From Flavobacterium agri (lineage in GTDB: Bacteria; Bacteroidota; Bacteroidia; Flavobacteriales; Flavobacteriaceae): 64,000 nt of DNA. The stretch is taken from contig NZ_JACBJI010000005.1 in NCBI RefSeq assembly GCF_013401995.1, positions 248,843 to 312,842 of the forward strand, written 5' to 3'. The notes beneath the pieces were generated by a model. It had not been told where the DNA came from. It ran no database searches and saw only the letters and a list, made by a program, of their open reading frames with translations. The position numbers and the translations under genes are program-made. Of the stretch, positions 14,999 through 25,785 are shown piece by piece (the stretch's first letter is position 1; every line of letters begins with the position of its first letter).

Positions 14999-15688
14999 AT
15001 GGCAAAATTGACAAAGAAGCAAAAAGAAGCTGCTTTAAAAATCGAGAAAAACAAACTGTACTCTTTGAAAGATGCGTCTGCTTTGGTTAAAGCTATCGCT
15101 ACTGCAAAATTCGATGAGTCTGTAGATATCGCTGTACGTCTTGGAGTTGATCCACGTAAAGCGAATCAGATGGTACGTGGGGTTGTAACGCTTCCGCACG
15201 GAACTGGTAAAGACGTTCGCGTTCTTGCGCTCGTTACTCCAGACAAAGAGGCTGAGGCCAAAGCTGCTGGTGCTGACCACGTAGGTTTGGACGACTACCT
15301 TCAAAAGATCAAAGACGGTTGGACAGATGTAGATGTTATCATCACTATGCCGGCTGTTATGGGTAAACTAGGACCGTTGGGACGCGTTTTGGGTCCACGT
15401 GGTTTGATGCCAAACCCTAAAACCGGAACCGTTACTATGGACGTGGCTAAAGCCGTAACCGAAGTAAAAGCCGGTAAGATCGACTTTAAAGTGGACAAGA
15501 CAGGAATCGTTCACGCCGGAATCGGAAAAGTATCTTTCGAGGCCGACAAGATTACTGAAAACGCCCACGAAATCATCCAAACACTAATCAAACTGAAGCC
15601 GACTGCGGCCAAAGGAACTTACATCAAGAGCATCCACTTGTCTAGCACAATGAGCCCTGCGATTCCTTTGGATACCAAAGCTGTATAA
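14999..15688 (+). CDS. rplA: 50S ribosomal protein uL1
   Basis: A 229-residue protein with the two-domain uL1 sequence, including [33 protein letters not shown] and the final [16 protein letters not shown]. It binds 23S rRNA at the L1 stalk and in many bacteria represses its own operon by binding the L11 leader; whether it does so here cannot be seen. It lies 14 bp after rplK. Confidence 0.96.
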   Translation: MAKLTKKQKEAALKIEKNKLYSLKDASALVKAIATAKFDESVDIAVRLGVDPRKANQMVRGVVTLPHGTGKDVRVLALVTPDKEAEAKAAGADHVGLDDYLQKIKDGWTDVDVIITMPAVMGKLGPLGRVLGPRGLMPNPKTGTVTMDVAKAVTEVKAGKIDFKVDKTGIVHAGIGKVSFEADKITENAHEIIQTLIKLKPTAAKGTYIKSIHLSSTMSPAIPLDTKAV

Positions 15689-15707
15689 GTAGTAAAGTTT
15701 TACAATC

Positions 15708-16223
15708 ATGACTAGACAAGAAAAATCACAAGTTATCGAAGACTTGACTGCACAGTTGGCAGGAACCAATGTTGTCTATTTGACAGACATCTCGGGTCTT
15801 GACGCAGAAACGACTTCAAACTTAAGAAGATCTTGCTTTAAGGCAGGTATCAAGCTTGAAGTAGTGAAGAATACCTTGCTTGAGAAAGCGATGGAGGCTT
15901 CTGAATTCGATTACGGTCAACTACCGACCGTTCTCGCCGGAAACTCGGCCATCATGATCGCAGAGAACGGAAACGCTCCTGCAAAAGTGATCAAGGAATT
16001 CCGCAAGAAATCGGATAAGCCGCTTTTGAAAGGTGCTTTCATCCACCAGGCTGTCTTCATCGGAGACAACCAATTGGATGCGTTGATCGCCCTTAAATCG
16101 AAAGAGGAAGTTATCGGAGAAATCATCGGTCTTCTTCAATCTCCTGCCAAGAATGTTGTTTCTGCCCTTAAGTCGGGTGGCAGCACGATCGCAGGACTTG
16201 TTAAAACGTTGTCTGAGAGATAA
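15708..16223 (+). CDS. rplJ: 50S ribosomal protein uL10
   Basis: A 171-residue protein starting MTRQEKSQVIEDLTAQLAGT, with the globular rRNA-binding domain (VVYLTDISGLDAETTSNLRR) and a C-terminal helix (NVVSALKSGGSTIAGLVKTL) that holds L7/L12 dimers. It anchors the flexible stalk to the ribosome. It lies 19 bp after rplA and 68 bp before rplL. Confidence 0.95.
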   Translation: MTRQEKSQVIEDLTAQLAGTNVVYLTDISGLDAETTSNLRRSCFKAGIKLEVVKNTLLEKAMEASEFDYGQLPTVLAGNSAIMIAENGNAPAKVIKEFRKKSDKPLLKGAFIHQAVFIGDNQLDALIALKSKEEVIGEIIGLLQSPAKNVVSALKSGGSTIAGLVKTLSER

Positions 16224-16291
16224 GACAACCCCAGCCTTAGCGCACTATTTATAAATTATATTTTACGAACTATTTAAAAACGATAGAAAAA

Positions 16292-16672
16292 ATGGCAGAT
16301 TTGAAACAATTCGCAGAACAACTAGTTAACCTTACTGTAAAAGAAGTTAACGAACTTGCTACAATCCTTAAAGACGAGTACGGAATCGAGCCTGCAGCTG
16401 CTGCTGTAGTTGCTGCTGGTCCTGCTGCTGGTGCTGGTGACGGTGCTGCTGCTGAAGAGCAAACTGAATTCACTGTAGTATTGAAAGATGCTGGTGCATC
16501 TAAACTTGCTGTAGTTAAAGCGGTAAAAGAACTTACAGGTCTTGGATTGAAAGAAGCTAAAGATCTAGTAGACGCTGCTCCTGCAAACGTTAAAGAAGCA
16601 GTTTCTAAAGATGAGGCTGAAGGTTTGAAAAAATCTTTGGAAGAAGCTGGAGCTGTAGTTGAGCTTAAATAA
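16292..16672 (+). CDS. rplL: 50S ribosomal protein bL12 (L7/L12)
   Basis: A 126-residue acidic protein. The N-terminal dimer domain ([20 protein letters not shown]) is followed by an Ala/Gly-rich hinge ([20 protein letters not shown]) and a C-terminal factor-binding domain (KTEFTVVL-type strand, [20 protein letters not shown]). Several copies form the stalk that recruits translation GTPases. It is followed by a large attenuator-like hairpin before rpoB. Confidence 0.97.
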   Translation: MADLKQFAEQLVNLTVKEVNELATILKDEYGIEPAAAAVVAAGPAAGAGDGAAAEEQTEFTVVLKDAGASKLAVVKAVKELTGLGLKEAKDLVDAAPANVKEAVSKDEAEGLKKSLEEAGAVVELK

Positions 16673-16695
16673 GCCCAACCGCTTTATATAAGCTA

Positions 16696-16739
16696 GGTTT
16701 AGGCCTTGGGAAAAGCTCCCAAAGGCCTAAACCATTTTT
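16696..16739 (+). terminator. Attenuator/terminator between rplL and rpoB
   Basis: GGTTTAGGCCTTGGGA pairs with TCCCAAAGGCCTAAACC, a 16-bp stem with one bulged base, followed by ATTTTT. It separates the ribosomal genes from rpoB. In E. coli a partial terminator in the same place sets the ratio of ribosomal protein to polymerase message. The remaining ~200 bp up to rpoB hold no gene and no full TAnnTTTG promoter that I can see. Confidence 0.8.
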
Positions 16740-16941
16740 CGTATAATGAATTTATGGACTGTTAAATAGTCTGGTAAGTTTAAAATCCGAAAAAGTTTTT
16801 GCCCGAATACGAAGAAAAAAGATGGATAAATCTGCTTTCGGTCCGTTTTTAAAGATGTATCGGGTCTAAAAAAAGAAAGTACTGAATACAGAGTGTTTTA
16901 CACAAAAACTACTTTTTTTTAAATCAAAATTTTGTCTATTG

Positions 16942-19900
16942 ATGATAACAAATCAGAATGAAAGATTGAATTTTGCCTCCACTAAGAACATCCCGGCATA
17001 CCCGGATTTCCTCGATGTTCAGGTAAAATCTTTCAAGGACTTCTTCCAGCTGGAAACCAAATCCGATGAAAGAGGCAACGAAGGTCTCTACAACACTTTC
17101 ATGGAAAACTTTCCGATCACTGATACCAGAAATCAGTTCGTATTGGAATTCCTCGATTATTTTGTCGACCCGCCGCGTTATAGCATTCAGGAATGTATTG
17201 AAAGAGGTCTGACGTACAGCGTGCCGTTAAAGGCTCGTCTCAAATTGTACTGTACAGATCCGGAACATGAAGATTTTGAAACGATAGTGCAGGATGTGTA
17301 CCTCGGTACCATTCCATACATGACGCCAAGTGGTACTTTTGTTATCAATGGCGCCGAACGTGTAGTTGTATCGCAGCTTCACCGTTCGCCAGGCGTTTTC
17401 TTTGGGCAGTCTTTCCACGCCAACGGGACGAAATTGTACTCTGCAAGGGTCATTCCGTTCAAAGGTTCTTGGATCGAATTCGCTACAGACATCAACAACG
17501 TGATGTACGCCTATATCGACCGTAAAAAGAAATTGCCGGTTACGACGCTTTTCCGTGCCATCGGATTCGAGCGCGATAAGGACATCCTTGAGATCTTCGA
17601 CCTTGCCGAAGAGATCAAAGTTTCCAAAACCGGACTTAAGAAATACATCGGCCGTAAACTTGCCGCAAGGGTTTTGAATACTTGGCACGAAGACTTCGTT
17701 GATGAAGATACGGGAGAAGTCGTATCGATCGAGCGTAACGAGATCATCTTGGATCGCGATACCATCATCGACAAAGACAACGTAGAAGAAATCATCGAAG
17801 CCAACGTGAAGTCTATCCTTTTGCACAAAGAGGATAACAACCAGGCAGATTACGCCATCATCCACAACACGCTTCAAAAAGACCCGACGAACTCGGAGAA
17901 AGAAGCCGTTGAGCACATCTACCGTCAATTGCGTAATGCAGAACCGCCTGATGAGGAAACAGCTCGCGGAATCATCGAGAAATTGTTCTTCTCAGACCAG
18001 CGTTACAACCTTGGTGAAGTAGGTCGCTACAGGATGAACAAAAAATTGAACCTTGATATTCCTATTGAAAAGCAGGTCTTGACGAAAGAGGATATCATCA
18101 CCATAGTAAAATACCTGATCGAACTCATCAACTCTAAAGCAGAGATCGATGATATCGACCACTTGTCAAACCGTCGTGTCCGTACAGTTGGTGAGCAATT
18201 GTCCCAGCAATTCGGTGTTGGTTTGGCGCGTATGGCACGTACGATTCGTGAAAGAATGAACGTTCGTGACAACGAGGTATTTACACCGATCGATTTGATC
18301 AACGCGAAAACACTTTCGTCTGTTATCAACTCGTTCTTCGGAACCAACCAGTTGTCTCAGTTCATGGACCAGACGAACCCACTTGCAGAGATCACGCACA
18401 AGCGTCGTCTTTCCGCTCTTGGACCAGGCGGTCTTTCACGTGAGAGAGCAGGTTTCGAGGTTCGTGACGTTCACTATACGCACTACGGTCGTTTGTGTCC
18501 GATTGAAACTCCAGAAGGTCCAAACATTGGACTTATCTCTTCACTTTCGGTTTACGCCAAAGTAAACGGAATGGGCTTCATCGAGACGCCATACCGCGAA
18601 GTCGTAAACGGTAAAGTGGATTTGGCCGCAGAGCCGATCTATCTTTCTGCCGAAGAAGAAGAAGGAAAATTGATCGCCCAGGCGAACATCGAAATGGAAG
18701 ATACAGGAAGCATCACTGCCGAGCGCGTTATTGCTCGTGAAGAAGGTGACTTCCCGGTTGTTGAACCGACTGTGATCCATTATACCGACGTTGCTCCTAA
18801 CCAGATCGCATCGATTTCGGCTTCATTGATTCCATTCTTGGAGCACGATGATGCGAACCGTGCGTTGATGGGATCGAACATGATGCGCCAGGCCGTACCA
18901 TTGTTGCGTCCTGAAGCTCCGATCGTAGGAACAGGTCTTGAAAGACAAGTCGCTTCTGACTCCCGCGTTTTGATCAACGCCGAAGGAGACGGAACCGTAG
19001 AATACGTTGATGCGAACATCATCACGATCAAGTACGACCGCACCGACGAGGAGCGCTCGGTTTCTTTCGATCCGGATGAGAAGACTTATCAACTCATCAA
19101 ATTCCGCAAAACCAACCAAAGTACTTCGATCAACCTTAAGCCGATCGTCCGCAAAGGCGACCGCGTGAAATTGGGCCAAGTACTTTGCGAAGGCTATGCG
19201 ACCCAAAACGGTGAGCTTGCTCTTGGCCGTAACCTTCAGGTGGCGTTCATGCCTTGGAAGGGTTACAACTTCGAGGATGCGATCGTAATTTCAGAGAAAG
19301 TAGTGCGTGACGACATCTTTACGTCTATCCACGTTGACGACTATTCTCTCGAAGTGCGCGACACCAAATTGGGTAACGAAGAATTGACGAACGACATCCC
19401 GAACGTTTCCGAAGAGGCTACGAAAGACCTTGACGAAAACGGTATGATCCGCATCGGAGCGGAAGTGAAGCCTGGCGATATCCTTATCGGGAAAATCACG
19501 CCTAAAGGTGAATCTGACCCGACTCCGGAAGAGAAACTTCTTCGTGCGATCTTCGGTGATAAAGCCGGTGACGTGAAAGATGCTTCATTGAAAGCTTCTC
19601 CGTCGTTGCACGGTGTCGTACTCGACAAGAAATTGTTCGCTCGTGCCATGAAAGACAAGCGCAAACGCACCAAAGACAAAGACGATTTGGGCGCGCTTGA
19701 AATGGAGTTCGAAGTGAAATTCGTAGAATTGAAAGACAAATTGGTCGACAAGTTGTTCAACATCGTGAACGGAAAAACGTCTCAAGGTGTCATGAACGAT
19801 CTAGGCGAGGAAGTCCTTCCGAAAGGAAAGAAATACACGCTCAAGATGCTTCACGCCGTAGAAGATTTCGCTCACCTTTCTAAAGGTCAGTGGGTTGCAG

Positions 19901-20754
19901 ACGACGAGACGAACAAGCTTGTGAACGATTTGATCCACAACTATAAGATCAAACTGAACGACTTGCAAGGTGCTTTGCGCCGTGAGAAATTCACGATTAC
20001 CGTCGGTGACGAATTGCCTGCGGGAATTCTGAAACTCGCTAAAGTCTACATCGCCAAGAAACGTAAGTTGAAAGTGGGTGATAAGATGGCGGGACGTCAC
20101 GGAAACAAAGGTATCGTGGCACGTATCGTTCGCGAAGAAGACATGCCGTTCCTTGAAGACGGAACTCCGGTAGATATCGTATTGAACCCGCTTGGTGTAC
20201 CGTCGCGTATGAACATCGGTCAGATTTACGAAACCGTACTCGGATGGGCAGGTAAGAAATTGGGCAAGAAATTCGCAACGCCGATCTTCGACGGAGCGTC
20301 TCTCGACCAAATCAATGCCTTGACAGACGAAGCAGGTGTTCCAAGATTCGGACACACGTACCTGTACGACGGAGGAACCGGAGAGCGTTTCCACCAACCG
20401 GCGACAGTAGGTGTAATCTACATGCTGAAATTGGGTCACATGGTCGACGATAAGATGCACGCACGTTCTATCGGACCTTACTCATTGATTACGCAACAAC
20501 CGCTTGGAGGTAAAGCGCAGTTCGGTGGTCAGCGTTTCGGAGAGATGGAGGTTTGGGCGCTCGAGGCGTACGGTGCGTCGTCTACATTGCGTGAAATCCT
20601 GACCGTGAAGTCGGATGACGTGATCGGACGTGCCAAAACTTACGAAGCTATCGTGAAAGGCGAGACCATGCCAGAGCCTGGATTGCCTGAATCGTTCAAC
20701 GTATTGATGCACGAGCTTAAAGGTCTCGGACTCGATATCCGTTTGGAAGAATAA
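16942..20754 (+). CDS. rpoB: DNA-directed RNA polymerase subunit beta
   Basis: A 1270-residue beta subunit. It opens [20 protein letters not shown], typical of Bacteroidota; this ATG is used rather than the TTG one codon earlier. The rifampicin-pocket segment is visible ([33 protein letters not shown]). The catalytic-side motifs MAGRHGNKG and [20 protein letters not shown] follow, ending [10 protein letters not shown]. It forms the upper jaw of the polymerase. Wild-type-looking Gln, Asp, His and Ser residues are present at the resistance-associated positions. Confidence 0.98.
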   Translation: MITNQNERLNFASTKNIPAYPDFLDVQVKSFKDFFQLETKSDERGNEGLYNTFMENFPITDTRNQFVLEFLDYFVDPPRYSIQECIERGLTYSVPLKARLKLYCTDPEHEDFETIVQDVYLGTIPYMTPSGTFVINGAERVVVSQLHRSPGVFFGQSFHANGTKLYSARVIPFKGSWIEFATDINNVMYAYIDRKKKLPVTTLFRAIGFERDKDILEIFDLAEEIKVSKTGLKKYIGRKLAARVLNTWHEDFVDEDTGEVVSIERNEIILDRDTIIDKDNVEEIIEANVKSILLHKEDNNQADYAIIHNTLQKDPTNSEKEAVEHIYRQLRNAEPPDEETARGIIEKLFFSDQRYNLGEVGRYRMNKKLNLDIPIEKQVLTKEDIITIVKYLIELINSKAEIDDIDHLSNRRVRTVGEQLSQQFGVGLARMARTIRERMNVRDNEVFTPIDLINAKTLSSVINSFFGTNQLSQFMDQTNPLAEITHKRRLSALGPGGLSRERAGFEVRDVHYTHYGRLCPIETPEGPNIGLISSLSVYAKVNGMGFIETPYREVVNGKVDLAAEPIYLSAEEEEGKLIAQANIEMEDTGSITAERVIAREEGDFPVVEPTVIHYTDVAPNQIASISASLIPFLEHDDANRALMGSNMMRQAVPLLRPEAPIVGTGLERQVASDSRVLINAEGDGTVEYVDANIITIKYDRTDEERSVSFDPDEKTYQLIKFRKTNQSTSINLKPIVRKGDRVKLGQVLCEGYATQNGELALGRNLQVAFMPWKGYNFEDAIVISEKVVRDDIFTSIHVDDYSLEVRDTKLGNEELTNDIPNVSEEATKDLDENGMIRIGAEVKPGDILIGKITPKGESDPTPEEKLLRAIFGDKAGDVKDASLKASPSLHGVVLDKKLFARAMKDKRKRTKDKDDLGALEMEFEVKFVELKDKLVDKLFNIVNGKTSQGVMNDLGEEVLPKGKKYTLKMLHAVEDFAHLSKGQWVADDETNKLVNDLIHNYKIKLNDLQGALRREKFTITVGDELPAGILKLAKVYIAKKRKLKVGDKMAGRHGNKGIVARIVREEDMPFLEDGTPVDIVLNPLGVPSRMNIGQIYETVLGWAGKKLGKKFATPIFDGASLDQINALTDEAGVPRFGHTYLYDGGTGERFHQPATVGVIYMLKLGHMVDDKMHARSIGPYSLITQQPLGGKAQFGGQRFGEMEVWALEAYGASSTLREILTVKSDDVIGRAKTYEAIVKGETMPEPGLPESFNVLMHELKGLGLDIRLEE

Positions 20755-20766
20755 CAGTCTACATAT

Positions 20767-20792
20767 CGAACGGTAGCCAAAACTGCCGTTCG
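20767..20792 (+). other. Hairpin in the rpoB-rpoC gap
   Basis: CGAACGGTAG and CTGCCGTTCG form a 10-bp stem with one G-T pair around CCAAAA. No proper T-tract follows directly, so it is more likely a processing or stability element than a terminator. Confidence 0.55.
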
Positions 20793-20841
20793 AATTTGAC
20801 TTTTTGACTTTCAGCAACTTTCAATTTAAAGATCAGTTATT

Positions 20842-23800
20842 ATGACAATGAATAACAGAAACAATAATAAAGACAAAAACCAAATCAAAAGGTTCGATAA
20901 AATCTCTATCGGTCTTGCTTCGCCGGAATCTATCCTGGCCGAGTCAAGAGGAGAGGTTTTGAAGCCTGAGACCATCAACTACCGTACGCATAAGCCGGAA
21001 CGCGATGGTTTGTTCTGCGAGCGTATTTTCGGACCTGTGAAAGACTTCGAATGTGCCTGCGGTAAGTACAAACGCATCCGTTACAAAGGAATCGTGTGCG
21101 ACCGTTGTGGTGTCGAAGTTACCGAGAAGAAAGTACGTCGCGACAGAGTGGGTCACATCAACCTCGTCGTGCCGATCGCTCACATCTGGTACTTCCGTTC
21201 GCTTCCGAACAAAATCGGTTATATCCTTGGTCTTCCGTCAAAGAAGTTGGATATGATCATCTATTACGAGCGTTACGTCGTGATCCAAGCCGGTATCGCG
21301 AAACATCCTGATGGAGAAACGCTTTCGAAACTTGACTTCCTTACAGAAGAAGAATACCTGAACATCCTCGATACGCTTCCAGCCGATAACCAGTATTTGG
21401 ACGACAACGATCCAAACAAGTTCATCGCGAAAATGGGTGCAGAATGTATCATGGATTTGCTGGCCCGCACCGATCTTGACGCACTTTCATACGAATTACG
21501 CCACTCGGCTAACAACGAGACTTCTAAGCAACGTAAAACGGAGGCGTTGAAGCGTCTTCAGGTTGTGGAATCGTTCCGCGAGGCTAACGAAAACCGCGAA
21601 AACCGTCCGGAGTGGATGATCATGAAGGTCGTTCCGGTGATCCCGCCAGAATTGCGTCCGTTGGTGCCGCTTGATGGTGGTCGTTTCGCGACTTCCGATT
21701 TGAACGATTTGTACCGTCGCGTGATCATCCGTAACAACCGTCTGAAGCGTCTGATGGAGATCAAAGCTCCAGAAGTGATCTTGCGTAACGAGAAGCGTAT
21801 GTTGCAGGAATCTGTGGATTCACTTTTCGACAACACACGTAAAGCTTCGGCTGTTAAGACAGAATCGAACCGTCCGTTGAAATCCCTTTCGGATTCCTTG
21901 AAAGGTAAACAAGGTCGTTTCCGTCAGAACTTGCTTGGTAAACGTGTGGATTATTCTGCACGTTCGGTAATCGTCGTCGGACCAGAATTGAAATTGTACG
22001 AGTGCGGTCTTCCGAAAGACATGGCTGCCGAATTGTACAAGCCATTCGTGATCCGCAAGCTTATCGAAAGAGGAATCGTGAAAACGGTTAAATCTGCGAA
22101 AAAAATCATCGACAAGAAAGAGCCGGTAGTTTGGGATATATTGGAAAACGTGATCAAAGGTCACCCAGTGCTCCTGAACCGTGCCCCAACTCTTCACCGT
22201 TTGGGAATCCAGGCGTTCCAGCCAAAACTTATCGAAGGTAAAGCGATCCAGCTTCACCCGTTGGTCTGTACGGCTTTCAACGCGGATTTCGACGGTGACC
22301 AGATGGCGGTGCACTTGCCGCTAGGACCGGAAGCGATCCTTGAAGCGCAATTGTTGATGCTTGCGTCACACAACATCTTGAACCCTGCGAACGGTGCTCC
22401 TATCACCGTACCTTCTCAAGACATGGTTCTTGGTCTTTACTACATGACCAAAGAGCGTTTGTCTACTCCGGAATTGAAAATTTTGGGTGAAGGTCTGACG
22501 TTCTATTCTGCCGAAGAAGTGAACATCGCCTTGAACGAAGGCCGTTTGGAATTGAACGCACGTGTCAAAATCCGCGCGAAAGATTTCAACGAAGCAGGCG
22601 AATTGGTTTGGAAAATCATCCAGACTACTGCGGGACGTGTCCTCTTTAACGAGGTTGTTCCCGAAGAAGCCGGATATATCAACGAGGTATTGACCAAGAA
22701 GTCATTGCGCGACATCATCGGAAAAATTCTTTCGGTGACCAATGTTCCGACAACTGCGGCTTTCCTTGACAATATGAAGGATATGGGTTACAAATTCGCA
22801 TTCCGCGGCGGATTGTCGTTCTCTTTGGGCGATATCATCATCCCGGAGCGCAAACAGGAACTCATCTCCGATGCCAACGAGCAAGTTGAAGGCATCACCA
22901 TGAACTACAACATGGGTCTTATCACGAACAACGAGCGTTACAACCAGGTTATCGACGTTTGGACTTCTACGAACGCATTGCTTACAGAGCTTGCGATGAA
23001 GAACATCCGCGAAGACCAGCAAGGGTTCAACTCGGTGTACATGATGCTTGACTCCGGGGCGCGTGGATCTAAAGAACAGATCCGTCAGCTTACCGGTATG
23101 CGTGGTTTGATGGCAAAACCTAAAAAATCGACTGCCGGCGGTGGTGAAATTATCGAGAACCCGATCCTTTCAAACTTTAAGGAAGGTCTTTCGATCCTCG
23201 AATACTTCATCTCGACGCACGGTGCTCGTAAAGGTCTTGCGGATACGGCTTTGAAAACGGCCGATGCGGGTTACCTTACCCGTCGTCTGCACGACGTTTC
23301 ACAAGACGTTATCGTAAATCAGGTAGATTGCGGTACGTTGCGTGGAGTAGAAGTGACCGCTTTGAAGAAAAACGAGGAAGTCGTTGAAACTTTGGGTGAA
23401 AGAATCCTAGGACGCGTTGCGCTTCAGGATGTCGTGAACCCGTTGAACAATGAAATCCTTGTTCATGCAGGAGAGCAGATTACCGAGGCGATCATGCGCA
23501 ACATCGAGGAGTCTCCGGTAGAAGCCGTAGAGGTTCGTTCGCCGTTGACCTGTGAGTCACACAAAGGTATCTGCGCGAAATGCTACGGACGTAACCTTGC
23601 AACAGGTCGTATGACCCAAAAAGGTGAAGCTGTTGGTGTAATCGCCGCACAGTCGATCGGTGAGCCGGGAACTCAGTTGACACTTCGTACGTTCCACGTT
23701 GGTGGTACTGCGGGTAACATCTCTGAGGAATCGAGCATCGTGACCAAGTTCGCGGGACGCATCGAAATGGAAGACCTCAAAACGGTTAAAGGAGAAGACA

Positions 23801-25155
23801 GCGAAGGAAACACAGTTGATATCGTCATCTCTCGTTCTACCGAATTGAAATTGGTCGACCTTTCCACAGGTATCGTATTGAACACACATAACATTCCTTA
23901 CGGATCGAGCATCTTTGTAAAAGACGGTGACACTGTCGAAAAAGGTACGATTATCTGTAAATGGGATCCATATAACGGGGTTATCATCTCTGAGTTTACC
24001 GGTAAAGTAGCTTACGAAGATCTTGAGCAAGGACAATCGTTCCAGGTCGAGATCGATGAGCAGACTGGTTTCCAGGAGAAAGTAATCTCTGAAGGACGTA
24101 ACAAAAAGCTCATCCCGACGCTTTTGATCTACGGAAAAGACGGAGAATTGATCCGCTCTTACAACTTGCCGGTCGGCGCTCACCTTATGGTAGACGACGG
24201 CGAGAAGATCAAGGCCGGTAAAATCCTCGTGAAGATCCCACGTCGTTCGTCTAAAGCGGGCGATATCACCGGAGGTCTTCCGCGTATTACCGAGCTTCTT
24301 GAGGCGCGTAACCCATCGAACCCGGCTGTCGTTTCAGAAATCGACGGTGTGGTATCGTTCGGTAAGATCAAACGTGGTAACCGCGAGATCGTGATTGAGT
24401 CGAAATTCGGTGAAATCCGTAAGTACTTGGTGAAACTTTCGAATCAGATCTTGGTTCAGGAGAACGACTTCGTAAAAGCGGGTATGCCACTTTCTGACGG
24501 AGCGATCACGCCGGAAGACATCTTGAGAATCCAAGGACCGTCTGCCGTTCAGCAGTACTTGGTGAACGAGATCCAAGAGGTTTACCGTTTGCAAGGGGTT
24601 AAGATCAACGACAAGCACTTTGAGGTGGTCATCCGTCAGATGATGCGCAAAGTACAGGTCCAAGATCCGGGAGATACGTTGTTCCTCGAAGATCAATTGA
24701 TCCACACCAAAGACTTCATCATCGAGAACGACAAGCTCTACGGAATGAAAGTAGTTGAGGATGCAGGCGATTCAGACAACTTGAAACCAGGCCAGATCGT
24801 AAGCCCGCGCGACCTTCGCGATGAAAACTCATTGTTGAAGCGCAACGACAAGAATCTTGTTGTGGCCCGCGACGTCATCACCGCTACGGCTACGCCGATC
24901 CTTCAAGGTATCACGCGTGCGTCGTTGCAGACCAAATCGTTCATCTCGGCGGCATCGTTCCAGGAAACGACCAAAGTATTGAACGAGGCTGCGGTTGCCG
25001 GAAAAGTGGATTCACTAGAAGGCTTGAAGGAGAATGTGATCGTTGGTCACAGAATCCCTGCCGGAACCGGTATGCGCGAGTACGACAACACGATTGTAGG
25101 TTCGAAAGAAGACTACAACGAGATGATGGCTAACAAAGAAGAATACAACTATTAA
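20842..25155 (+). CDS. rpoC: DNA-directed RNA polymerase subunit beta'
   Basis: A 1437-residue beta' subunit. The N-terminal zinc site is visible as [20 protein letters not shown]. The catalytic magnesium-binding loop NADFDGDQM is intact. The second zinc cluster ([16 protein letters not shown]) and the trigger-loop region ([19 protein letters not shown]) follow. The C-terminal part is the longer Bacteroidota form, ending NKEEYNY. A second in-frame ATG lies two codons downstream and cannot be excluded as the start. The gene follows rpoB by 87 bp and is followed at 2 bp by the DUF3467 gene. Confidence 0.98.
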   Translation: MTMNNRNNNKDKNQIKRFDKISIGLASPESILAESRGEVLKPETINYRTHKPERDGLFCERIFGPVKDFECACGKYKRIRYKGIVCDRCGVEVTEKKVRRDRVGHINLVVPIAHIWYFRSLPNKIGYILGLPSKKLDMIIYYERYVVIQAGIAKHPDGETLSKLDFLTEEEYLNILDTLPADNQYLDDNDPNKFIAKMGAECIMDLLARTDLDALSYELRHSANNETSKQRKTEALKRLQVVESFREANENRENRPEWMIMKVVPVIPPELRPLVPLDGGRFATSDLNDLYRRVIIRNNRLKRLMEIKAPEVILRNEKRMLQESVDSLFDNTRKASAVKTESNRPLKSLSDSLKGKQGRFRQNLLGKRVDYSARSVIVVGPELKLYECGLPKDMAAELYKPFVIRKLIERGIVKTVKSAKKIIDKKEPVVWDILENVIKGHPVLLNRAPTLHRLGIQAFQPKLIEGKAIQLHPLVCTAFNADFDGDQMAVHLPLGPEAILEAQLLMLASHNILNPANGAPITVPSQDMVLGLYYMTKERLSTPELKILGEGLTFYSAEEVNIALNEGRLELNARVKIRAKDFNEAGELVWKIIQTTAGRVLFNEVVPEEAGYINEVLTKKSLRDIIGKILSVTNVPTTAAFLDNMKDMGYKFAFRGGLSFSLGDIIIPERKQELISDANEQVEGITMNYNMGLITNNERYNQVIDVWTSTNALLTELAMKNIREDQQGFNSVYMMLDSGARGSKEQIRQLTGMRGLMAKPKKSTAGGGEIIENPILSNFKEGLSILEYFISTHGARKGLADTALKTADAGYLTRRLHDVSQDVIVNQVDCGTLRGVEVTALKKNEEVVETLGERILGRVALQDVVNPLNNEILVHAGEQITEAIMRNIEESPVEAVEVRSPLTCESHKGICAKCYGRNLATGRMTQKGEAVGVIAAQSIGEPGTQLTLRTFHVGGTAGNISEESSIVTKFAGRIEMEDLKTVKGEDSEGNTVDIVISRSTELKLVDLSTGIVLNTHNIPYGSSIFVKDGDTVEKGTIICKWDPYNGVIISEFTGKVAYEDLEQGQSFQVEIDEQTGFQEKVISEGRNKKLIPTLLIYGKDGELIRSYNLPVGAHLMVDDGEKIKAGKILVKIPRRSSKAGDITGGLPRITELLEARNPSNPAVVSEIDGVVSFGKIKRGNREIVIESKFGEIRKYLVKLSNQILVQENDFVKAGMPLSDGAITPEDILRIQGPSAVQQYLVNEIQEVYRLQGVKINDKHFEVVIRQMMRKVQVQDPGDTLFLEDQLIHTKDFIIENDKLYGMKVVEDAGDSDNLKPGQIVSPRDLRDENSLLKRNDKNLVVARDVITATATPILQGITRASLQTKSFISAASFQETTKVLNEAAVAGKVDSLEGLKENVIVGHRIPAGTGMREYDNTIVGSKEDYNEMMANKEEYNY

Positions 25156-25157
25156 TC

Positions 25158-25472
25158 ATGTCTGATAATAATAATCAACAGCAAGGACAAATCAACATCG
25201 AGCTCGATGAGGCGACGGCACAGGGAATTTATTCCAATCTGGCCATCATCAACCATTCGGCTTCAGAATTTGTCGTAGATTATGTTTGTATCATGCCGGG
25301 TACGCCAAAGGCAAAAGTCAAGTCAAGGATTATCCTCACGCCTCAACACGCCAAGAGACTGCTCAAGGCTTTGGGAGAGAATATCCATCGTTTTGAACAG
25401 GCCCACGGCGAAATAAAAGAGTTTGAACAAGCGCCGCTACCGTTGAATTTCGGTCCGACGGGACAGGCATAA
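25158..25472 (+). CDS. DUF3467 protein cotranscribed with rpoC
   Basis: A 104-residue acidic protein (MSDNNNQQQGQINIELDEAT...). The middle matches DUF3467: GIYSNLAIINHSASEFVVDY, IMPGTPKAKVKSRIILTPQH, AKRLLKALGENIHRFE. The function is unknown. Its start lies 2 bp after the rpoC stop, so it must be translated from the polymerase message, and a terminator follows. The position suggests, but does not show, a link to transcription. There is no signal peptide, so it is cytosolic. Confidence 0.85.
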   Translation: MSDNNNQQQGQINIELDEATAQGIYSNLAIINHSASEFVVDYVCIMPGTPKAKVKSRIILTPQHAKRLLKALGENIHRFEQAHGEIKEFEQAPLPLNFGPTGQA

Positions 25473-25490
25473 GCAAACAAAAGAATGTGA

Positions 25491-25520
25491 AAAAGGCTGC
25501 AAGAAATTGCGGCCTTTTTT
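25491..25520 (+). terminator. Terminator of the rpoBC operon
   Basis: AAAAGGCTGCAA pairs with TTGCGGCCTTTT (one G-T pair) around a GAAA loop, followed by more T residues. Confidence 0.9.
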
Positions 25521-25785
25521 ATTTGAATCTTCCTACAAATCAAATACTTACTGCTTTTGAATCGCTAAAAAATACGCCAATTCCTTCCGCTTTTTTCAAC
25601 ACGAAAACGATATAGTTGGGTGAGGTTGAAATTTTTTTGCCAATGAATTGTTAATTTATCTACTTTAGCTTCCGCAAACTGTCACCTGAAGTATTCTGTT
25701 AATACGGCATATGCCCTATTTTCAACCGCTGCCAACGGAGATAGCTTTGAGGTCCAGTCTGCACAATTAATTTAACCAAACTAAT
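25521..25785 (+). promoter_or_regulatory. Leader region of the repeat-protein gene, with a variant promoter
   Basis: Together with the terminator this is the 313-bp gene-free stretch between the DUF3467 gene and the secreted repeat protein. TTG at 25637-25639 and TACTTTAG at 25661-25668 (21-bp spacer) resemble a promoter with one mismatch in the -7 box. The motif at 25653-25669 recurs with 15 of 17 matches at 47986-48002. The leader is then about 117 nt long, much longer than for the housekeeping genes, and contains the palindrome GGCATATGCC. Confidence 0.45.
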
